Positions 8,817 to 18,771 of a DNA stretch of 64,000 bases are shown piece by piece (the first letter of the stretch is position 1; every line of letters begins with the position of its first letter). The notes beneath the pieces were generated by a model. It saw nothing but the letters and a program-made list of their open reading frames with translations. It made no database searches and was not told where the DNA came from. This DNA comes from Nitratireductor sp. B36 (GTDB taxonomy: Bacteria; Pseudomonadota; Alphaproteobacteria; Rhizobiales; Rhizobiaceae). The position numbers and the translations under genes are program-made. Where the stretch lies: the NCBI RefSeq assembly GCF_020833685.1, contig NZ_JACKZY010000002.1:992001-1056000 (forward strand). The letters run 5' to 3'.

Positions 8817-11132
8817 TCAGCCGGTCATGACCGCCTTGCTTTTTTGCAGGGCCTCCACGGCTGCGAGAGCAGTCATGTTCACGACGCCGCGTGAGGTCAC
8901 CGAAGGTGTCAGAATATGTGCAGGCATGGCCGTTCCAAGGAGAATTGGGCCGACATGCAGCGCATCTGTCATAATCTTCAATGTGGTCAGCGTGATGTTG
9001 GCTGCGTCGAGGGTGGGGAAGACGAGAAGGTTGGCCTCTCCGGTGAGCGATGCCTGTGGGTAGACGCGCTGGCGCAGTACCTCAGAGAGCGCGGAATCGC
9101 CGTGCATCTCACCATCGGACACAAGATCCGGCGCGATGCGCTTCAGCGTCAATGCGGCTTCGCGCATCTTGATCGAGCTCTCAGAATCGCGTGAGCCAAA
9201 ATTGGAGTGCGACAGCAGCGCCGCCTTGGGTTCGATACCAAACCGCCGGATTTCTTCGGCTGCCAGAATGGTGGTTTCCACGATCTCGGAAGCCGTGGGG
9301 CATAGCGTGACGTAGGTGTCGGTGAAGAATGTCACGCCAAACTGCGAGATCAACATGGAAAGGGTGGAGAGATCGCACACCCCTTCGCGTTTGCCGATGA
9401 TCATGTCGACATAGCGCAGATGCTTTTCAAAGCGCCCTTCGAGGCCGCAAATCATGGCGTCGGCTTCATCGCGCATCATGGCGATGGCGGCAATGACCGT
9501 TGTGTTGGTGCGAACCAGTGTTCTGGCCGCTTCGGGCGTCACACCGCGTCGGCCGGCCAGTTGCACCAGCAGATCCACATAGTCGCGATAGCGCGGGTCA
9601 TCTTCCGGGTTGATGATGGCGAAGTCCTCGCCAGGTCGAATACGCAGGCCATAACGCTTCAGTCGTGTTTCCACCACGTGCGGGCGGCCGATGATGATGG
9701 GCTCTGCAATGCCTTCCTCAATCACAACCTGGGCAGCGCGCAGCACGCGCTCATCTTCTCCATCGGCGTAGATCACGCGCTTGGTTCCCGCGCCCTTGGC
9801 CGCGGAGAAGACAGGTTTCATCACCAGACCCGAGCGGAACACGAAACGGTTCAGCCGATCAAGGTACTGGTCCATGTCCTCAATGGGGCGTGCGGCAACG
9901 CCGCTCTTCATAGCCGCTTTTGCAACAGCCGGAGCGATGCGCAGGATGAGACGTGGGTCGAAGGGTGAAGGGATAAGGAAATCCGGACCGAAGATCGGTG
10001 TCTCAGCGGAATAGGCACGCGCCGCGACATCAGAGGGTTCTTCGCGAGCCAGGCCGGCGATTGCCTTCACAGCGGCACGTTTCATTTCCTCGTTGATGGC
10101 GGTCGCCCCGACATCGAGTGCTCCTCTGAAGATGTAGGGGAAGCACAAAACGTTGTTCACCTGGTTTGGGAAATCCGAGCGCCCGGTGCAGATCATGGCG
10201 TCGGGCCGTGCTTCGCGCGCCACGTCCGGCATGATTTCGGGCACGGGATTGGCGAGCGCAAGTATCAGCGGCTTTTCGGCCATGTTCGCCAACATTTCCG
10301 GCTTCAAAACACCGGCTGCCGAAAGCCCGAGGAAAACATCCGCACCACCAATCACTTCGGCCAGCTTGCGGGCCTTAGTGTCCTTCACATAGGGCGCTTT
10401 CCAGCGATCCATCTCCTCCTTGCGGCCTTCGTAGACAACACCGTGCCGGTCTGTCAGCCAGATGTTGTCGGTTTTTGCGCCGAGCGAAACAAGCAGATTG
10501 AGGCAGGCGAGCGCAGCAGCTCCCGCACCAGACGAAACGATCTTGGCCGAAGCTATGTCCTTGCCTGCCAGTTCGAGACCGTTCAGAACGGCGGCGGCGA
10601 CGATGATTGCAGTGCCATGTTGATCGTCGTGGAACACGGGGATGCCCATGCGCGCCTTCAACTGCTCCTCTACCTCGAAGCATTCAGGCGCTTTGATATC
10701 TTCCAGGTTGATGCCGCCGAAGGTGGGTTCGAGGGCAGCGACGGTTTCCACCATGCGATCGATTTCAGGCGCATCGATCTCGATGTCGAATACGTCGATG
10801 CCGGCGAATTTCTTGAAAAGGACGGCCTTTCCCTCCATCACCGGCTTGGATGCAAGTGGACCGATATTGCCGAGCCCCAGCACTGCCGAACCGTTCGAGA
10901 CCACGGCCACGAGGTTTGCACGGGCCGTATAATCGGCAGCGCACTTCGGATCATCATGGATGGCCATGCAGGGGGCGGCGACACCGGGTGAATACGCCAA
11001 TGCCAGATCGCGCTGGTTGCCCAAAGGCTTGGTTGCTTGGATTTCCAGCTTGCCGGGGGTTGGGTGACGGTGAAAGAAGAGCGCAGCTTCGTCGAATTCT
11101 GATCGCTGCGGCTTCTTGTTGTCGGACGACAT
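8817..11132 (-). CDS. maeB: NADP-dependent malic enzyme, PTA-like C-terminus
   Basis: Converts malate to pyruvate and CO2 with reduction of NADP+. At 771 residues it is the long bacterial form: a malic-enzyme N-terminal domain ([29 protein letters not shown]), an NAD(P)-binding domain ([15 protein letters not shown]), and a C-terminal phosphotransacetylase-like domain of about 330 residues beginning near [17 protein letters not shown]. In this class the PTA-like part is regulatory rather than catalytic. The ATG at 11132 ([18 protein letters not shown]) is preferred; the open frame continues 37 codons upstream but without family similarity. Rhizobia often have one NAD- and one NADP-type enzyme of the same build, so the cofactor call is likely rather than proven. 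Confidence 0.92.
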   Translation of the reverse strand: MSSDNKKPQRSEFDEAALFFHRHPTPGKLEIQATKPLGNQRDLALAYSPGVAAPCMAIHDDPKCAADYTARANLVAVVSNGSAVLGLGNIGPLASKPVMEGKAVLFKKFAGIDVFDIEIDAPEIDRMVETVAALEPTFGGINLEDIKAPECFEVEEQLKARMGIPVFHDDQHGTAIIVAAAVLNGLELAGKDIASAKIVSSGAGAAALACLNLLVSLGAKTDNIWLTDRHGVVYEGRKEEMDRWKAPYVKDTKARKLAEVIGGADVFLGLSAAGVLKPEMLANMAEKPLILALANPVPEIMPDVAREARPDAMICTGRSDFPNQVNNVLCFPYIFRGALDVGATAINEEMKRAAVKAIAGLAREEPSDVAARAYSAETPIFGPDFLIPSPFDPRLILRIAPAVAKAAMKSGVAARPIEDMDQYLDRLNRFVFRSGLVMKPVFSAAKGAGTKRVIYADGEDERVLRAAQVVIEEGIAEPIIIGRPHVVETRLKRYGLRIRPGEDFAIINPEDDPRYRDYVDLLVQLAGRRGVTPEAARTLVRTNTTVIAAIAMMRDEADAMICGLEGRFEKHLRYVDMIIGKREGVCDLSTLSMLISQFGVTFFTDTYVTLCPTASEIVETTILAAEEIRRFGIEPKAALLSHSNFGSRDSESSIKMREAALTLKRIAPDLVSDGEMHGDSALSEVLRQRVYPQASLTGEANLLVFPTLDAANITLTTLKIMTDALHVGPILLGTAMPAHILTPSVTSRGVVNMTALAAVEALQKSKAVMTG

Positions 11133-11441
11133 TGGCTGCTCCACATTATGGCTCTGGCGGCGTGGCCGTTTGGCTTGCGGCATTGCATCCAAGCGTCGCG
11201 CAATTCTGTGAAAAGGCTCCGACGCTCGCACGGCCTGATTCATCTCCTGTGCTTAGGCGCTCGCAGAGGCTTTTTCCAGCGTTGAATGTCGCGAAGCAGT
11301 TTCATGCGCTGGAATCATGCCGCGACCGGATATTTTGCGGTCTGCTGGAGCCGATTTTCCGTATTGAAACGGTAGTCGTCATATGTCTGTGACATGAATC
11401 GGGCCATAGAATGCGCGACTTAACAAGGCTCAGGCGGGACA
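11133..11441. other. Divergent intergenic region
   Basis: About 310 bases between the divergent starts of the malic enzyme and the LpxH-like phosphatase. No convincing gene is seen. It should hold both promoters. A small dyad (GACCG / CGGTC flanking an AT-rich centre, near 11327-11340) is visible but not strong enough to call. Confidence 0.5.
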
Positions 11442-12272
11442 ATGACCGGCGCTGAACACCGCAGATTTCGCGCACTCTTCATTTCAGACGTTCACCTCGG
11501 CTCGAAACCGGCAAAGGCCGAGTTTCTGATCGATTTTCTGCGCTATCACGATGCAGACAAGATCTATCTGGTCGGTGACATCGTCGATGGTTGGCGCCTC
11601 AGGCGATCATGGCACTGGCCGGCGGCACATAACGACGTGGTGCAGAAGCTTTTACGCAAAGCGCGCAAGGGTGCCGAGATCACATATATCGCCGGGAACC
11701 ACGACGAGTTTCTTCGCTCGTTTCAAGGGATCCATTTTGGTGGAATCGTCGTGGCTGACCGGGTGGTTCATGAGACGGTCGACGGGCGAAAGTTCCTCGT
11801 CATTCACGGTGACCAGTTTGATCAGGTCGTGCACAACGTACGCTGGCTCGCCTATCTCGGCGACAAGGCGTACGATCTGGCCATTGTCGTCAACCGCGTG
11901 ATCGGGCGCGTGCGGCGTGTGCTGGGACGACCTTACTGGTCCTTCTCCTCATGGGCGAAGATCAAGGTCAAGAAGGCGGTCAAATTCATTAGCTCCTTCC
12001 AGGACGTGCTTGCGCAGGAAGCCCAGCGTTCCGAAGTTGACGGTGTTATCTGCGGTCATATCCACCATGCTGCGATGGAGGATATCGGCGGGGTCACCTA
12101 CATGAACACGGGCGACTGGGTGGAAAGCTGCACGGCCCTTGTCGAGCATTTCGACGGGCGCTTTGAAATCATCACCTGGGCACAGGTTCTCGGTGCGAAC
12201 CCTGCGGTCGCCGAGGTCCGGGAAAAGGGGGTGGTGACTGCATTTCAAAGAAATCGGATCAAAGCCGCCTGA
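11442..12272 (+). CDS. LpxH-like UDP-diacylglucosamine phosphatase
   Basis: A 276-residue calcineurin-like metallophosphoesterase. All metal-binding blocks are visible in order: ISDVHLGS, LVGDIVDGW, IAGNHDEF, VIHGDQFD and CGHIHHAAMED. The spacing, and WHWPAAHNDVVQKLL between blocks 2 and 3, match the family annotated as UDP-2,3-diacylglucosamine diphosphatase, which cleaves the pyrophosphate in lipid A synthesis. Many alphaproteobacteria use the unrelated LpxI for that step, so this LpxH-like protein could act on another lipid or nucleotide; the assignment to lipid A is inference. No signal peptide is seen, so it should act at the cytoplasmic face of the membrane. Confidence 0.85.
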   Translation: MTGAEHRRFRALFISDVHLGSKPAKAEFLIDFLRYHDADKIYLVGDIVDGWRLRRSWHWPAAHNDVVQKLLRKARKGAEITYIAGNHDEFLRSFQGIHFGGIVVADRVVHETVDGRKFLVIHGDQFDQVVHNVRWLAYLGDKAYDLAIVVNRVIGRVRRVLGRPYWSFSSWAKIKVKKAVKFISSFQDVLAQEAQRSEVDGVICGHIHHAAMEDIGGVTYMNTGDWVESCTALVEHFDGRFEIITWAQVLGANPAVAEVREKGVVTAFQRNRIKAA

Positions 12273-12296
12273 GCACGTTCGATACCCGGAAGGCAT

Positions 12297-13280
12297 TTAC
12301 CCCCAGAGCTGCGGTGAGGGCGGTGAGACCAGCGAACCGGAATAGGAGAGCCCATGAGGGCGATCCTTGGCCAGAAGCAGTGGCCCGTCCAGATCCACGT
12401 AATCGGCGCCCTGGGCAAGCAATACAGCGGGCGCCATGGCGAGCGACGTCCCGACCATGCATCCCACCATCACGCCGAAGCCCATTTCACGTGCGCGGTC
12501 TCGCAATTCCAGCGCTGCGGTCAGGCCGCCCGTCTTGTCCAGTTTGATGTTGACGAAGTCATAAAGCCCCGCAAGGTCGGGGAGGCTTTCGGCGGTGTGC
12601 ACGCTTTCGTCCGCGCAGATCGGCACAGGATGCGGGATTTCGCGCAGGAGCTCATCCTTGCCGGCGGGCAGGGGCTGTTCAATCAGAGCAACGTGGAATT
12701 CCGCCGCCGCCAGAATGTTCTCGCGGATATTCTTTTCCGTCCAGCCTTCATTCGCATCCACGATAAGGCGGCTGTCGGGGGCCGCGCCTGCCACCGCATG
12801 AATGCGCGCCGCGTCGTTTTCTCCGCCCAGTTTCACTTTCAAAAGCGGACGGGTTGCATGTGCGCGCGCCTGGGCGGCCATTTCCTCAGGCTCAGCGAGA
12901 GAAATCGTGTAGGCGGTTTGAAGGGGGCGCGGGGGGATGGTGCACGCAGTTACGGAAACGCGCCGACCGGAGAGTTTCGCTTCCAGATCCCACAGTGCGC
13001 AGTCGACGGCATTGCGCGCCGCTCCGGCCGGCATGGATTTGGCGAGATCAGCGCGGCTGATACCGTTGACGATGTCCTCTCGCATCGCTTCAATCTGGCT
13101 GATCACGCTCTCCTCGGACTCGCCATAACGGGGGTAGGGCACACATTCTCCCTGCCCACGGACACCGTTTTCGCTCACCGTGCAGGTGACGACTCGCGCC
13201 TCCGTTCGCGAGCCTCTGGAGATCGTGAAAACGCCAGCTATGGGAAAGCTCTCGGTGCCTGTGGCCAATTCGCGTGTCAT
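12297..13280 (-). CDS. Dipeptide epimerase / DgcA-like racemase (enolase family)
   Basis: An enolase-superfamily enzyme of 327 residues. The catalytic lysine pair is visible as LLKVKLGG and FVNIKLDKTGG, and the metal ligands in VDANEGW, ALIEQPLP and CADESVHT. This set is that of muconate-lactonizing-type L-Ala-D/L-Glu epimerases, which act on murein-derived dipeptides. In Hyphomicrobiales some closely similar proteins are N-acetyl-D-glutamate racemases (DgcA), normally beside dgcN; no dgcN is seen here, so the substrate stays open. The ATG at 13280 starts the conserved capping domain; the open frame extends 61 codons upstream without support. It is convergent with the phosphatase gene and divergent from the Mla operon. 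Confidence 0.85.
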   Translation of the reverse strand: MTRELATGTESFPIAGVFTISRGSRTEARVVTCTVSENGVRGQGECVPYPRYGESEESVISQIEAMREDIVNGISRADLAKSMPAGAARNAVDCALWDLEAKLSGRRVSVTACTIPPRPLQTAYTISLAEPEEMAAQARAHATRPLLKVKLGGENDAARIHAVAGAAPDSRLIVDANEGWTEKNIRENILAAAEFHVALIEQPLPAGKDELLREIPHPVPICADESVHTAESLPDLAGLYDFVNIKLDKTGGLTAALELRDRAREMGFGVMVGCMVGTSLAMAPAVLLAQGADYVDLDGPLLLAKDRPHGLSYSGSLVSPPSPQLWG

Positions 13281-13394
13281 TTCCGCCCTTCTTCTCGCAA
13301 AAATCTGAATTATCAGAGGAACATGCCTTATATGGAGGCTGTGTGAGCCGGCAAGCGGTTCCCTTTGGACCTGCTCCGAACTAATGATGGTGCC

Positions 13395-14585
13395 ATGTTG
13401 ACCAATTCCGTTGACGACGCAAGCGACGCGGGGCGCCCGAGCGGCCAGAGTGAGGAACCTCACCTGGAGACAGGCATCGAAGATGGCGTGCTCTCATGCC
13501 GCCTTAGAGGCGCGTGGAACACGCGCACCGTGGCTCGGGTCGACGCGCGTATGCGTAAGCTGGAAGCGCAGGATGAGCCGCAGCATGTCCGGATGGATCT
13601 TTCCGGGGTGACAAGCCTCGATACGGCAGGGGCGTGGATTATAGAACGTCTTGTCTATGCACATCAAAGGCGCGGTGCCGAGGTCGTGATCAGCGGGGAA
13701 AGCGAGGCGGCCAAGATACTTTTGCCAGCGGTGCGGGATGCGGTCGAACAGGATAGCGAAAGCAAGCCCCCGAAAAAAAACGCGCTGTTTCTCAACATGT
13801 TGGAGCGTATCGGCCACGCCATGTACGAGGCGCGGGACGATATCATCTATGGTGCTCATATTCTGGGGGCTACCATCGGCGGCGCCCAGATGAAACTTGG
13901 CCGCGCGCATGCCATCAATCCTGCCGCCATCGTCAACCAGATTGACCGGATGGGGGTGGGTGCAGTCCCGATTATCGTGCTGATGTCGGCCATCGTCGGC
14001 GCCATCATCGCCCAACAGGGGGCGTTCCAGCTGCGGTATTTCGGGGCTGAAATCTTCGTTGTCGACCTGGTCGGAATTCTCATTCTGCGCGAACTCGGCG
14101 TGCTGATGACCGCGATTATGATCGCTGGCCGTTCCGGCAGCGCGATCACCGCTGAAATCGGCTCGATGAAGATGCGCGAAGAAGTGGATGCGCTGACCGT
14201 GATCGGTCTTAATCCGGTCGGTGTTCTCGTCTTTCCACGTCTCGTGGCACTCATGGTGGCAGTTCCCTGTCTCACCATCGTTGCCAACTTTGCAGCGCTC
14301 GGTGGCGCGATGCTGATCGCCTGGCTTTACTCGGGGATCCCGCCGGAGGCCTTTATTGACCGGTTGAGAGATTCCATCGATCTTTCAACGATCTTTGCCG
14401 GTTTGATCAAGGCGCCCTTCATGGCTCTGATCGTCGGAATCATTGCTTCCATCGAGGGAATGAAAGTGGGGGGAAGTGCCGAGTCTTTGGGAACCCACGT
14501 CACCGCGTCGGTGGTCAAGGCGATTTTCGTGGTGATCGTTGTGGATGGGATGTTTGCCATCTTTTACGCGGCAATCGACTTTTAG
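13395..14585 (+). CDS. mlaE: MlaE-type permease with N-terminal STAS domain
   Basis: The membrane subunit of an Mla-type lipid ABC transporter, 396 residues. The first 100 or so residues form a STAS domain (MDLSGVTSLDTAGAWIIERL), the part supplied by separate MlaB in enterobacteria. The remaining 270 are the MlaE permease, with GVGAVPIIVLMSAIVGAIIA, GREL-like ILRELGVLMTAIMIAGRSGS, and MKMREEVDALTVIGLNP. It therefore combines MlaB and MlaE. It heads an operon with the ATPase (8-base gap), the MCE protein and a lipoprotein. The start is uncertain: ATG at 13395 or TTG at 13365. Such systems move phospholipids between the inner and outer membranes. Confidence 0.9.
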   Translation: MLTNSVDDASDAGRPSGQSEEPHLETGIEDGVLSCRLRGAWNTRTVARVDARMRKLEAQDEPQHVRMDLSGVTSLDTAGAWIIERLVYAHQRRGAEVVISGESEAAKILLPAVRDAVEQDSESKPPKKNALFLNMLERIGHAMYEARDDIIYGAHILGATIGGAQMKLGRAHAINPAAIVNQIDRMGVGAVPIIVLMSAIVGAIIAQQGAFQLRYFGAEIFVVDLVGILILRELGVLMTAIMIAGRSGSAITAEIGSMKMREEVDALTVIGLNPVGVLVFPRLVALMVAVPCLTIVANFAALGGAMLIAWLYSGIPPEAFIDRLRDSIDLSTIFAGLIKAPFMALIVGIIASIEGMKVGGSAESLGTHVTASVVKAIFVVIVVDGMFAIFYAAIDF

Positions 14586-14593
14586 GTGGCGGG

Positions 14594-15406
14594 ATGGTGC
14601 TGACCCAAGAACGACAGGAAGAGCAGGTGGCGCAGTCGCGCGATGTGGTTCTCTCCGTGCGCGATGTAACAGTCGGGTTTGGTGACACGCTGGTGCTCGA
14701 TGGCCTTTCGCTTGATGTGTACCGCGGTGAAATTCTTGGCTTTGTCGGGGCCTCGGGCGCGGGAAAGTCCGTGTTGCTGCGTACCATCCTCGGTCTCGTG
14801 CGAAAGCAGTCGGGATCCATTCACCTGTTGGGGCAGGATCTCGACGCGGCGACTGATGAAGAGCGGCTGAAAGTCGATATGCATCAGGGTGTGCTGTTTC
14901 AGCACGGTGCGTTGTTTTCGGCCCTCACGGTCCTTGAGAACATACAGGTGCCGATGCGTGAATATCTGGATCTGCCGCGCGCGCTGATGGATGAACTGGC
15001 CTATCTGAAACTCGAACTCGTGGGATTGCCGCGCAACGCTGCGCCGAAATATCCCTCCGAGCTCTCCGGTGGCATGATCAAACGCGCAGCGCTTGCACGC
15101 GCGCTGGCGCTTGATCCGGACATCGTATTTCTCGATGAGCCGACTTCCGGCCTTGACCCGATCGGCGCGGCCGAGTTCGATGAGCTGGTCGGGAAACTGC
15201 GCGACACGATGGGTCTGACCGTCTATATGGTCACGCACGATCTCGACAGTCTCTTGACGGCGTGTGACCGCATTGCCGTTCTCGGTGGCAAACGTGTGCT
15301 CGTGGAAGGCACGGTCGAGGACATGCTTGCATGCGACGATCCTTGGGTGAAAGCCTATTTCAGGGGAAAGCGTGCACGGCAAATCGACCGTACCGCGAGA
15401 GGTTAG
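14594..15406 (+). CDS. mlaF: Mla-type lipid ABC transporter ATPase
   Basis: The nucleotide-binding subunit, 270 residues. Walker A is GASGAGKS at residues 52-59, the Q-loop is QHGALF, the signature is LSGGM and Walker B is IVFLDEPTSGLDP, followed by the switch histidine in MVTHDLDSL. The sequence after the signature (IKRAALARALALDPD) is typical of MlaF-type rather than drug-exporter ATPases. It lies between the permease and the MCE protein with gaps of 8 and 9 bases, so the three are certainly one operon. It is cytoplasmic, bound to the permease. Confidence 0.93.
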   Translation: MVLTQERQEEQVAQSRDVVLSVRDVTVGFGDTLVLDGLSLDVYRGEILGFVGASGAGKSVLLRTILGLVRKQSGSIHLLGQDLDAATDEERLKVDMHQGVLFQHGALFSALTVLENIQVPMREYLDLPRALMDELAYLKLELVGLPRNAAPKYPSELSGGMIKRAALARALALDPDIVFLDEPTSGLDPIGAAEFDELVGKLRDTMGLTVYMVTHDLDSLLTACDRIAVLGGKRVLVEGTVEDMLACDDPWVKAYFRGKRARQIDRTARG

Positions 15407-15415
15407 CAGGTTATC

Positions 15416-16789
15416 ATGGAAACCAGAGCCAACTACGTTCTTGTCGGCTTCTTCACCGTGCTGGTCATTCTGGCTGCATTCGGTTTCGTCTATTGGAGCG
15501 CAAATATCGGTGACCGGGGAGAGACGGCAGTCCTGCGGTTTCGGATTCCCGGTTCCGCGTCAGGTCTCTCGCGTGGCAGCGCGGTTCTCTTCAATGGCGT
15601 GAAGGTGGGCGATGTTCGACGGGTTTATCTGGACCTTTCGAACCCCAGCGTGGCGATTGCTGACGCGGAGGTCGACCGCCTGACACCGATCACGCGGTCC
15701 ACCAAGGCGGATGTGGGCTTGGCCGGATTGACCGGCACCGCCAATATCGAGCTGACGGGGGGCGATCCAACGGAGCCTAATCTCTTCGATCTGGCAGAAG
15801 AACAGGACACGGTCGCGGAAATCCAGGCGAGTCCTTCAGCGGTGACCAATCTTCTTCAGACCGCGCAGAGCCTGCTGACGCGCGCCGACAATGTGGTGTC
15901 CCAGCTTGAGGGATTTACCAAGGACGCCCGGCAGCCGCTGACCGACACGGTCAAAAACGTCCAGCGTTTCTCTGAAGCCTTGGAGCGCAATGCGTCGGGC
16001 ATCGATTCCTTTCTCGCGAATGTGAGCTCTCTTTCCGAGACGATCTCCAACGTATCGGGCCAGCTCGACAGCACCCTGAAGGCGGCTGAAGAACTGATCA
16101 CGTCGGTGGATCGCGACAAGATTTCGTCCATGGTGAGCAATTTTGACGAGTTTTCCGGTCGACTCGAAAAGGCGAGCCGCAACATCGACACGGTCATGTC
16201 CAGCGTCGAAGAAACGGTGCGCTCGATCGGTACGTTCTCGACCAACGCTAATCAAACGCTGGCCAAGCTCGACGGTGTTCTGGACAGTGTGGATCCCGCC
16301 ACGGTGAAATCTGCCGTCGGAAATTTCGAAGAAGCAAGCGCTACGGTGAACCGGGCAGCCAAAAGCATCGCCGATGTCAGCGAAACTGTGGACAAGCGCA
16401 AAGAAGATATCGATCAGTTCATCACCAATGCCAGCGAACTGGCCAGCCAGTTGAACAAGTCGTCGGTGCGGCTCGATTCGGTTCTCGCCAAGCTCGACGG
16501 CATGCTCGAATCCGGTGACGGCGAAGGCCTCATGGCTGATGCGCGTGAAACACTCAAATCGTTTCGCAAGATGGCTGAAACACTTACGGTTCGGGTCGAT
16601 GCGATCTCCGGAAACCTCGAGCGCTTTTCGGGCGGCGGATTGCGAGAAGTCGAGTCGCTGGTTCGCGATGCACGGCGCTCCATCAACCGGATTGAAAGCG
16701 CTGTCACGGACTTCGAGCAGAACCCGCAGCGCATCATAACCGGCGGAGAGGGCACGATTCGTCGTTATGACGGCCGGGTGCGACGTTGA
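15416..16789 (+). CDS. mlaD: MCE-domain protein MlaD
   Basis: The membrane-anchored substrate-binding subunit, 457 residues. One N-terminal transmembrane helix (YVLVGFFTVLVILAAFGFVY, residues 7-26) is followed by an MCE domain to about residue 120 (GLSRGSAVLFNGVKVGDVRR, GLTGTANIELTGG). A long helical tail of about 300 residues follows, with heptad-like Ser/Thr/Asp-rich repeats such as VSQLEGFTKDAR and LDSVLAKLDGML. Enterobacterial MlaD is only about 180 residues, so this is the long alphaproteobacterial form, whose tail may help span the periplasm. The ATG follows the ATPase stop by nine bases. Confidence 0.92.
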   Translation: METRANYVLVGFFTVLVILAAFGFVYWSANIGDRGETAVLRFRIPGSASGLSRGSAVLFNGVKVGDVRRVYLDLSNPSVAIADAEVDRLTPITRSTKADVGLAGLTGTANIELTGGDPTEPNLFDLAEEQDTVAEIQASPSAVTNLLQTAQSLLTRADNVVSQLEGFTKDARQPLTDTVKNVQRFSEALERNASGIDSFLANVSSLSETISNVSGQLDSTLKAAEELITSVDRDKISSMVSNFDEFSGRLEKASRNIDTVMSSVEETVRSIGTFSTNANQTLAKLDGVLDSVDPATVKSAVGNFEEASATVNRAAKSIADVSETVDKRKEDIDQFITNASELASQLNKSSVRLDSVLAKLDGMLESGDGEGLMADARETLKSFRKMAETLTVRVDAISGNLERFSGGGLREVESLVRDARRSINRIESAVTDFEQNPQRIITGGEGTIRRYDGRVRR

Positions 16790-16895
16790 CATTCATGCAG
16801 CATCATCCCAAACCAGATGAGATAAGGTCGTTGGTTTTTTAACGATTTCAGGGGCTGGTCCCGCCGGGTTCACCGGCGTTCGGATTGAGGAGCGT

Positions 16896-17501
16896 TTGTT
16901 GAGGACGAGGGCGAGGATTATAGCGCTGCTGGCGCTGGGGGGCGTTCTGTCCGGCTGTGCTGCCTTGCCAGGCGGCGGGCCTGCGCCCGTCGATGCATTT
17001 GACCTCACCACACCCTCCGTATCGCAGGATGGGCGTCGTGTTAGCCGAAAACAAATTCTGGTGACCGAGCCCACAGCGATAAAGATGCTCGACGGGCAGG
17101 ACATCGTCGTGAAAACGTCGAGCGGTGCCATTCAGTATCTTGGCGGCGTGCGGTGGGCAGATCGCCTGCCGCGAATTGTCCAGACGCGTATGGCTGATCT
17201 CTACCAGCGCTCGGGTCGCTTCGGTGGTGTGGGTATGCCAGGCGAAGGACTGGCAATCGATTACCAGATCCTGGCAGACTTGCGCGCCTTCAATGTCCGT
17301 GTGGACGGGCAGGATCGTGCTGAAGTCGAGATCTTCGTTCGCATTCTGAATGATCGAAACGGGGTGGTGCGGGCTTCCCGCATCTTCAGTGCTTCGGTGC
17401 CCGTGGGCGGGAGCGGCGGGCAAGCATTTGCTTCGGCGCTCGACCGTGCCTTCGGCACGGCCATGGCCGGACTGGTGGACTGGACTGTGGCGAACATCTG
17501 A
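16896..17501 (+). CDS. ABC-type transport auxiliary lipoprotein (PqiC/DUF330-like)
   Basis: A 201-residue outer-membrane-type lipoprotein. The signal ends in the lipobox VLSGC with the lipidated cysteine at residue 21. The rest shows the ABC-transport auxiliary pattern (DLTTPSVSQDGRRV, GVRWADRLPRIVQTRMADLY, AIDYQILADLRAFNVRVDG). This family is usually last in MCE/Pqi/Mla-type operons and is thought to be the outer-membrane partner. The start is a TTG, chosen because GAGGAG precedes it by a good distance and it lies directly ahead of the signal peptide. About 100 bases separate it from mlaD. Confidence 0.87.
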   Translation: MLRTRARIIALLALGGVLSGCAALPGGGPAPVDAFDLTTPSVSQDGRRVSRKQILVTEPTAIKMLDGQDIVVKTSSGAIQYLGGVRWADRLPRIVQTRMADLYQRSGRFGGVGMPGEGLAIDYQILADLRAFNVRVDGQDRAEVEIFVRILNDRNGVVRASRIFSASVPVGGSGGQAFASALDRAFGTAMAGLVDWTVANI

Positions 17502-17520
17502 AGTTTTGGACGAGGCTGCT

Positions 17521-18561
<1,041 letters not shown>

Positions 18562-18723
18562 ATGGATCTCTCAAAGGCTGAAATCTTGAGGGCTGGATCA
18601 CCAGGGCTGTTGATGATGTGCCAGGGGCAGAGGGATTGTCTTGTTCCTGCGGGCATTGTGCTTTGGCGCAAATAGTGTCCGGCCGCTGGGTGCGCGGACC
18701 TGAATGCCGCTACCGCGAAAGAA

Positions 18724-18746
18724 AACGGGCCCTGATGGGGCCCGTT
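18724..18746 (-). terminator. Rho-independent terminator after GPR-like gene
   Basis: AACGGGCCC and GGGCCCGTT form a perfect 9-bp stem with a 5-base loop, about 26 bases past the stop of the 1601-residue gene. Read on the minus strand it is followed at once by TTTTCTTT, so it fits an intrinsic terminator for that gene. Confidence 0.8.
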
Positions 18747-18771
18747 CGCCATTTCAAATCTGCGCCGGTTG

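Noticed and set aside
9420-9968. 182-codon open frame on the plus strand opposite the malic enzyme gene
   Set aside because: The malic enzyme reads through with clear motifs; the antisense frame is typical of GC-rich genes.
12354-13346. 330-codon open frame on the plus strand opposite the epimerase gene
   Set aside because: It mirrors the codon structure of the enolase-family gene, which has full catalytic motifs; the antisense product has no domain-like features.
15836-16792. 318-codon open frame on the minus strand opposite mlaD
   Set aside because: It is a shadow of mlaD in high-GC DNA; mlaD fits the operon and has an MCE domain.
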